Source of the DNA: Parvibacter caecicola
GTDB taxonomy: Bacteria; Actinomycetota; Coriobacteriia; Coriobacteriales; Eggerthellaceae
Length of the DNA stretch: 64,000 nt
Reading direction: 5' to 3'
Assembly (NCBI RefSeq): GCF_003725335.1
Contig: NZ_QIBY01000001.1
Coordinates: forward strand, 415,780 to 479,779
The notes beneath the pieces were generated by a model. It saw only the letters and a program-made list of their open reading frames with translations, searched no databases and was not told the origin of the DNA. Positions 59,024-64,000 of the stretch are shown here, one piece after another; position 1 is the stretch's first letter; the number at the start of each line of letters is the position of its first letter. The position numbers were made by a program, and so were the translations under genes.

Positions 59024-59117
59024 AAACTGGCTCAAGGCCCTTTCGGGCCGAAACGTTCAACCCAAGGCCCTCCGGGGCGAAATCCCCTCCGCCCCTTCCT
59101 GTCCAGCGGGCGAGCGA

Positions 59118-59218
59118 GAAGGCGCCCGGTGCCCCAGATTGCCCGCGCTGCGGGCCAGGCGTACTGCAGTACGCGCAGAGCCCGCAGGAAGGGGCAAGCT
59201 GGGGTGCCCGGCGCCTTC
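59118..59218. repeat. Large palindromic element centred on GCGTACTGCAGTACGC
   Basis: Arms 59118-59137 and 59199-59218 (GAAGGCGCC ends) pair with one mismatch and two G-U pairs as RNA. Inside, GCCCGC/GCGGGC blocks flank a perfect 16-base palindrome at 59159-59174. Two short CAAGGCCCT repeats lie just left (59033 and 59062). It lies beyond the end of secDF, in a gap without genes. Confidence 0.75.
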
Positions 59219-59231
59219 GCATCGCCGAGCA

Positions 59232-59259
59232 GTTCCGCCGTGCGCCAGAACGGCGGAAC
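59232..59259 (-). terminator. Hairpin after secDF
   Basis: GTTCCGCCGT/ACGGCGGAAC, a 10-bp stem starting three bases after the stop. No T run follows, so it may protect the mRNA end rather than terminate. Confidence 0.5.
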
Positions 59260-59262
59260 GAC

Positions 59263-62088
59263 CTATCGCTTCTGGTTGCGCTGGGAGCGCTTGCGGGCGC
59301 GGTCGGAGGCGCGGCCGGCCTTGCGGGCCGCCTCTTCGGCCGCTTCCAGCATCTCGGCGTCGGAGATGTAGGTTTCGCTGGCGCGGTAGGAGGTCTTGGC
59401 CTTCTTCTGCACGCTCTCCTGCACCTTGCGCCGCGCCGCTTCCTCGCTCTTGGCGCGCAAAGCCGCGCTGTCCTCGCCCGGCGCGCCGCCCTCGGCAACC
59501 GCCTGGGCCTCCTGCGCCTTCGCTTCCTTCTCGATGCGCTCCAGCGGCACCGACGCCAAAGCCGGCGCCCCCTTCATCTCCATCTCGAACAGCCCCACCT
59601 TATCACCGTAGCGCTTCTGCAGACGGGCGTAACGGGGCTCGCGGGTCTTCCACAGGGCGTAAAGCGGCGTCGCGATGGCGATGGACGAGTACGAGCCGGC
59701 GATGAGGCCGATGGCCATGGCGAAGGCGAAGTCCTTCAGAGTTTCGCCGCCGAACAGCAGCATGGCAAACACCGGGATGAACGAGGTGATGGTGGTGTTG
59801 ATAGTGCGCAAAAACACCTGGTTGATGGAATGGTTGGCCATGGTCATGAAGGTGCAGCGGATATTCTCTTCCTTCATGTTGTCGTTGATGCGGTGGAACA
59901 CCACCACCGTGTCGTAGAGGGAGTAACCCAAGATGGTGAGCAGGGCGGCGATGGTGTTGGGGTTCACCTCGCGGCCCACCAGGGCGTAGATGCCCATCAC
60001 CAGGATGAGGTCGTGGAACAGGGCCACGATGGCCATGATGCCCATCTTGTACTCGAAGCGGATGGCGATGTAGATGATGATCAGCACGATGGACACGAGG
60101 AAGGCGATGAGCGACGAGCTGATCACGCTGGGGCCCCAGTCGGGGCCGATGGTGGTCACCTCGAAGTCGTTGGAGCCCAGCCCGAGCGCGGCGGCCACGG
60201 TGCTGGCCACCTCGGTGGCGTCCTCGGCCGACATGGTGGTGGTGCGCACCAAAAAGCCCGCTTCGCCGTTGGTGGAGGTGGTTTGGATCACGGCGTCCGG
60301 CTCGCCGGCGTCGCTGAAGGCGGTGCGCATCTGCTCGGTGGTGATGTCGCCGGTGCCGTGGAACGCGGTGGAGCTGCCGCCAATGAACTCGATGCCGAAG
60401 TTCAGGCCGCGCACGCCCACCACCACCAGGCACAGGGTTACCACCACGGCGGCCACGGTGAGCAGCACCTTGCGGTAGCCCATGAAGTTGATGTCGTGCT
60501 TGATGAAGCGCCCCTTCAAAGCGGCCAGCTTCGCCTCCACGGCGCGGGCCTTGGCACTGCCCTCGTCCGCCTCAAGCACCGCGTCGCTCTCGGCGGCGTT
60601 CATCTGGGCGGCGGTTTCCGCCTCCGCCACCGGCACCCCTTCGGCCAGGGCAACTTCCTCGTACACCTTGGCGGCCGCCTGCGAATCGGACACGCCCCAG
60701 AAGCCGGGGTGCTTCGCGATGGCCTTGGGGGCCAGCAGACGGATGATGGGGGCCTTGAACAGCAGCATCATGGCGATGTCGCAGAAAATGCCCAGCGCCA
60801 GCGTGAGGCCGAAGCCCTTAACCGATGCGCTGGCCAGGAAGAACAGGCACAACGCCGACACCAGGGTTACCAAGTCGGCATCGATGGAGGTGAGGATGGC
60901 GTGGCGCACGCCACTCTTGGAAGCGGCGCGGATGGAGCGGCCCATGCGAATTTCCTCGCGGAAGCGCTCCAGCGTGAGCACCGAGGAGTCGGCGGCCATG
61001 CCCACGGTGAGCACGATGCCGGCGATGCCCGCCAGCGAAAGCGAGAACTGGCCGAACCACGACAGCAGCGCCAAGAGCCCCAGATACAGCACGGCGAAGA
61101 TGGCCATGGCGCCGGCGGTGATGAGCCCCAGGCCCTTGTAGAAGAACAGCAGGTACAGCATCACGATGGCCAGGCCGATGAGGGCCACCAGCACGCCGGC
61201 CGCCAGCGCCTCTTGCCCCAGCGTGGGGCCCACCACCTGGGCCTGGGCGTACTCGAAGTTGATGGGCAGCGAGCCGCTTTCCAGCACCGTCTCCAGGCTC
61301 TGGGCCTCTTCCAGGGTGTAGTTGCCGGTGATGGACACCTTGCCGTCGGGGATTTCCCCTTGCACGGCGGGGGCCGACTGCACCTCGTCGTCCAAGATGA
61401 TTACGATCCGGCCGTGGTCGGCCGCCAGCTCTTTGGTGGCCTCGGCGAAGGCCTGGGCCCCCTTGGAGTTCAGGGTGAGGTTCACCGAGTAATCGGAAGC
61501 GGTTTCGCTGGCGCGGCTGATGTCCACGCGGGAAATTTCAGAACCGGTGATGAGCGGGGTGTAGGTGCCCGGCTGCACCGTGAGGTGCTGCACCTGGCCC
61601 GAGGGGAAGCTGTAGCCGAACTCGTCGGTGATGGTGCCCACGGTGCCGTAGTCGCCCTGGGCGATCTTTTTCTTCACCTCTTCGTCGGTGAAGCTGTCCA
61701 GCCGCGCGAACACCAGCTGGCCGGTTTTGCCGATGGTGTTCAGCGCCTCCTGCGAATCGGACAGGCCGGGAATCTGCACCAAAATCTGGTCGTCCCCCTG
61801 CAGCTGCACCGTGGCCTCGCTGGCGCCCAAGGCATTCACGCGGGTTTCGATGATGGCGCGGGAGGCCTCCATGTCCTCGGCGCTCACGGCGCCGCCGTCG
61901 GTGTTCTTGGCGGTGAGCACCACCGACAGGCCGCCCTGGATGTCCAGGCCCTGGTTGATGCGCTCGGCGGGCGGGGTGAACATGAAGATGGAGGCGATCA
62001 CCAAAATGGTGGTGACGACGAGAAGCCACACGTTGCGGCGGTCGGTGTTGGGGGCCACGGGCTTCTTCGGAGTGCGCTCAAGTGCCAT
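59263..62088 (-). CDS. secDF: Fused protein translocase SecDF
   Basis: 941 residues holding SecD and SecF in one chain. SecD (1-~490): first helix, GLDIQGGLSVVLTAK, the P1 domain, then the D4-type motif LGQEALAAGVLVALIGLAIV and GMAADSSVLTLERFREE. SecF (from ~510): GYRKVLL, GLNFGIEFIGGSS, GYSLYDTVVVFHRINDN and SFIPVFAMLLFGGETLKDF. It uses the proton gradient to pull proteins from SecYEG. Between the halves is an Ala/Glu linker; the C-terminus is a long charged tail ending RKRSQRNQKR. Fused SecDF is known in other bacteria. AAGGAAG precedes the ATG. Confidence 0.95.
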   Translation of the reverse strand: MALERTPKKPVAPNTDRRNVWLLVVTTILVIASIFMFTPPAERINQGLDIQGGLSVVLTAKNTDGGAVSAEDMEASRAIIETRVNALGASEATVQLQGDDQILVQIPGLSDSQEALNTIGKTGQLVFARLDSFTDEEVKKKIAQGDYGTVGTITDEFGYSFPSGQVQHLTVQPGTYTPLITGSEISRVDISRASETASDYSVNLTLNSKGAQAFAEATKELAADHGRIVIILDDEVQSAPAVQGEIPDGKVSITGNYTLEEAQSLETVLESGSLPINFEYAQAQVVGPTLGQEALAAGVLVALIGLAIVMLYLLFFYKGLGLITAGAMAIFAVLYLGLLALLSWFGQFSLSLAGIAGIVLTVGMAADSSVLTLERFREEIRMGRSIRAASKSGVRHAILTSIDADLVTLVSALCLFFLASASVKGFGLTLALGIFCDIAMMLLFKAPIIRLLAPKAIAKHPGFWGVSDSQAAAKVYEEVALAEGVPVAEAETAAQMNAAESDAVLEADEGSAKARAVEAKLAALKGRFIKHDINFMGYRKVLLTVAAVVVTLCLVVVGVRGLNFGIEFIGGSSTAFHGTGDITTEQMRTAFSDAGEPDAVIQTTSTNGEAGFLVRTTTMSAEDATEVASTVAAALGLGSNDFEVTTIGPDWGPSVISSSLIAFLVSIVLIIIYIAIRFEYKMGIMAIVALFHDLILVMGIYALVGREVNPNTIAALLTILGYSLYDTVVVFHRINDNMKEENIRCTFMTMANHSINQVFLRTINTTITSFIPVFAMLLFGGETLKDFAFAMAIGLIAGSYSSIAIATPLYALWKTREPRYARLQKRYGDKVGLFEMEMKGAPALASVPLERIEKEAKAQEAQAVAEGGAPGEDSAALRAKSEEAARRKVQESVQKKAKTSYRASETYISDAEMLEAAEEAARKAGRASDRARKRSQRNQKR

Positions 62089-62154
62089 GGGGGGCTACTT
62101 CCTTTTCTCATCAACAGAGCGCACCCTTCGGCACGCTCGGACACAACGTTCCTA

Positions 62155-62212
62155 TTTTTCCACAAATGCGTTTTCCCGTAAACCGTTTACTTATTGTTTA
62201 TCTGTGGAAAAA
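62155..62212. promoter_or_regulatory. Pair of inverted DnaA-box-like sites upstream of secDF
   Basis: TTTTCCACA at 62156-62164 and its reverse complement at 62203-62211 fit the DnaA box pattern TTWTNCACA; the matching arms extend to 10 bases. GTAAAC-c-GTTTAC (62178-62190) lies between them. Function is not shown. Confidence 0.4.
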
Positions 62213-62233
62213 ACAATGGCTACCTGGGAAAAC

Positions 62234-62250
62234 CCTTCCCTTGGGGAAGG
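62234..62250 (-). terminator. Hairpin after queA
   Basis: CCTTCCC-caa-GGGAAGG (7 bp) just after the queA stop, followed by GTTTTCCC on the minus strand. Confidence 0.6.
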
Positions 62251-62251
62251 C

Positions 62252-63334
62252 TCAGCAAATGAACATCGCATCGCCGAACGACAGCATGCGGTAGCGCTGC
62301 TCGATAGCGTGGCGGTAGGCGGCCATGACGTTCTCGCGGCTGGAGAACGCCGACACCAGCATCATGAGGGTGGAGCGGGGCACGTGGAAGTTGGTGATCA
62401 GGGCGTCCACCGCCTTGAACTGGTAGCCGGGCAGGATGTAGAGGGAAGTGGCCTCGCGGTCCACCGGCCGCACCCGCCCCGTTTCGGCGGCGGCGCTCTC
62501 CAGCGAGCGCACCGAGGTGGTGCCCACCGCGATCACCCGGCCGCCGGCGTCGCGGGCCTCGTTCACCACGGCGGCGGTTTCCGGCGACACGCTGTAGAAC
62601 TCGGTGTGGATGGCGTGGGCGGCGGGGTCTTCCTCGTCCACCACGCGGAAAGTGTCAAGCCCCACTTCCAGCTCCACCGTGCGCCACTGGGCGCCGGCCA
62701 CCTGCACCGCTTCGATGAGGGCCGGCGTGAAATGCAGCCCCGCCGTGGGGGCCGCCGCCGAGCTCTCACGGCGGGAGTAGACGGTTTGGTACAGCTCCAT
62801 GTCGCCGTTGTACTCTTTTATATAGGGGGGAAGCGGCGTTTTGCCAGCGGCGTGCAGCGCCTCGTCCAGCGAGGGCAGCGCGGTGGACAGCCGGGCGATG
62901 CGCTCGCCTTTCTGACCGCCCTCCACCCAGTCAACCACTTCTACCGAAAGCGCCACCTGCCCCTGGGCGTCGGGGATGTCCACCACCGCGCCGCTGCCGG
63001 GCTTCAGCCGCTTGCCGGGGCGCACCAGCACTTCCCACAGGGCGCTCTGGTTGCCATGGGGCGTCTGGCCGAGCACTTCCCGCAGCAGAAACACCTCCGC
63101 CGCGCCGCCGCTGCCGCGCTTCTGCCCCAGCAGCCGGGCCGGGCGCACGCGGGTCTCGTTCACCACGAACACGTCGCCGGGGCGCACGTACTCCGCTATG
63201 TCTTTGAAAATACGGTCCTGCAGGGCGCCGCTTTCGCGGTCCATCACCAAAAGCCGGCACTCGTCGCGCACGGGCCACGGCTCTTGGGCGATCAGCTCTT
63301 CCGGCAAGGGGTAATCGAAATCGTCGGTACGCAT
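62252..63334 (-). CDS. queA: S-adenosylmethionine:tRNA ribosyltransferase-isomerase
   Basis: 360 residues from ATG 63334 (GGAGAAAGCCC upstream). It transfers and isomerises the ribosyl part of SAM onto 7-deazaguanine in tRNA, making epoxyqueuosine. Motifs: FDYPLPEELIAQEP, VVNETRVRPARLLGQK, PLPPYIKEYNGDMELYQTVYS, AAPTAGLHFTPALI, EVGLDTFRVV and ALITNFHVPRSTLMMLVSAF. A QueH-like gene lies just upstream on the same strand, so the last two steps of queuosine synthesis are together. Confidence 0.97.
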   Translation of the reverse strand: MRTDDFDYPLPEELIAQEPWPVRDECRLLVMDRESGALQDRIFKDIAEYVRPGDVFVVNETRVRPARLLGQKRGSGGAAEVFLLREVLGQTPHGNQSALWEVLVRPGKRLKPGSGAVVDIPDAQGQVALSVEVVDWVEGGQKGERIARLSTALPSLDEALHAAGKTPLPPYIKEYNGDMELYQTVYSRRESSAAAPTAGLHFTPALIEAVQVAGAQWRTVELEVGLDTFRVVDEEDPAAHAIHTEFYSVSPETAAVVNEARDAGGRVIAVGTTSVRSLESAAAETGRVRPVDREATSLYILPGYQFKAVDALITNFHVPRSTLMMLVSAFSSRENVMAAYRHAIEQRYRMLSFGDAMFIC

Positions 63335-63392
63335 GGGCTTTCTCCGGTTGGGGTTTTCAAGAACAGCCCATGCTACCACTGATGGGCATCGG

Positions 63393-64000
63393 CTATGAGT
63401 GCGCCTCCCGCAACGATTTGAGAATGGCCCGTTTCCGTTGCTGCTTCAGCTGGTAGGCCCGCTTCTCCTTGCGGTTGCGCTGCCGCTGGTCCTCTTCCTG
63501 GGCCCGCGCGTCGGCCGTTTGCTCCAGCCGGGCGCGGCGCGCCTGGGCCCGCAGCTGCTTGCGCTGCTCCCGCTCGGCTTGGGCCTCTTCGGCGGAAAAC
63601 CGGCAGCCGCAGTAGTTCTGCCGGTACATGCCCTCTTCGCGGGAGCGCTGGGTGGCGGCGTCGTAATAGGGGCGGTAATCGGCGAACAGCGGCTCAAGCC
63701 CGTGGGCCTCGGCGGCGAAGCGCAGCTCTTCCTCGATGATGGCGGTGTACTGGTAGGGGCTCACCGACAGCGTAGTGCCCAGCTGGCTGTAGCCGTTTTC
63801 GGCGGCGAAGCGGGCGGCTTCGGCGAACCGCTGCCGGTAGCAGGCGCGGCAGCGGGCCTGGCGGGCCTGCTCGGCGGGGCCGGGGGCTTCGGCGGGTTCG
63901 GAATCGGCGGGAACGTTGGGGGCTTCGGGAGTTCCGAAAACGCCGGCATCACCCGCGATGGCCGCCGTACCCGCATCGGCGCCCACGGCCGCGCCCGGCT
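63393..64000 (-). CDS. queH: Epoxyqueuosine reductase QueH (partial)
   Basis: At least 202 residues; the frame is still open at the window edge and the N-terminal part is missing. Visible motifs are RCRACYRQRFAEAARFA, YSQLGTTLSVSPYQ and the C-terminal metal site MYRQNYCGCRFS, matching QueH (formerly DUF208), which reduces epoxyqueuosine to queuosine. A ~35-residue Ala/Pro/Glu insert precedes the RCRAC motif, and the last ~60 residues are a basic/Gln-rich tail (QLKQQRKRAILKSLRE), both unusual. It is followed by queA after 58 bases. Confidence 0.87.
   Translation of the reverse strand, partial: PGAAVGADAGTAAIAGDAGVFGTPEAPNVPADSEPAEAPGPAEQARQARCRACYRQRFAEAARFAAENGYSQLGTTLSVSPYQYTAIIEEELRFAAEAHGLEPLFADYRPYYDAATQRSREEGMYRQNYCGCRFSAEEAQAEREQRKQLRAQARRARLEQTADARAQEEDQRQRNRKEKRAYQLKQQRKRAILKSLREAHS

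Overview
The window (about 62% G+C by eye) looks like chromosome of an anaerobic or microaerobic actinobacterium of the class Coriobacteriia, most likely family Eggerthellaceae (Eggerthella, Gordonibacter or Adlercreutzia-like). The reasons are a one-piece pyruvate:ferredoxin oxidoreductase, a molybdate/molybdopterin block, a cytochrome c maturation operon with a variant CcmE, an ECF vitamin transporter, NifS/NifU/Rrf2 Fe-S assembly, and a family of short palindromic repeats. The genus is not proven from sequence alone. No phage, plasmid, IS transposase or CRISPR array is visible.

Layout. Almost every gene is on the minus strand; the exceptions are a GT2 glycosyltransferase, tRNA-Arg and an Rrf2 regulator. 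From left to right: ndk, a TPR membrane protein, a cyclophilin and an RlmD-type rRNA methylase; two convergent tRNAs (Arg-CCG, Glu-TTC); an Fe-S/FeMo-co family protein, an MGDG-synthase-like glycosyltransferase, a GT2 enzyme and GtrA; the infC-rpmI-rplT operon with an apparent AUA start and an attenuator; two unrecognised membrane proteins; pyruvate kinase; moaC, moaA and modABC; two more surface-glycan genes and a zinc-ribbon/lipoprotein-like gene; ligA and a DUF308 protein; ccmE-ccmF-ccmA-ccmB-ccmC-ccmD-galU; rsmA, a flavodoxin-like protein, TatD and metG; a 500-base block of nested repeats; nifU-nifS divergent from rrf2; an oligopeptide ABC transporter with a permease-ATPase fusion; nifJ; a small lyase/epimerase/kinase sugar operon; a PPOX protein and ecfT-ecfA2-ecfA1; an FMN-riboswitch-controlled riboflavin S component; a DUF1292 protein; a fused secDF; queA and a partial queH.

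How the genes work together. ModABC imports molybdate and MoaA/MoaC make the pterin precursor for molybdoenzymes. The ccm genes attach heme to the c-type cytochromes such respiratory anaerobes use. NifS/NifU feed Fe-S clusters to MoaA, NifJ and others, and the Rrf2 protein with two matched 19-base sites probably controls them. NifJ and pyruvate kinase sit at the pyruvate node. GalU, the glycosyltransferases and GtrA point to cell-envelope glycans or glycolipids.

Regulation is unusually visible. The FMN riboswitch, the infC leader, and terminator-like hairpins ahead of ligA, the NAL-like lyase, ccmF, modB and pyk suggest heavy use of transcription attenuation. Promoter calls are by eye and remain inferences.

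Stretches over 300 bases without a gene (37341-37956, 46288-46627, 50162-50624, 58233-58582, 58916-59262) are filled by repeats, leaders, terminators or the riboswitch. Bases 1-63 hold nothing I recognise.
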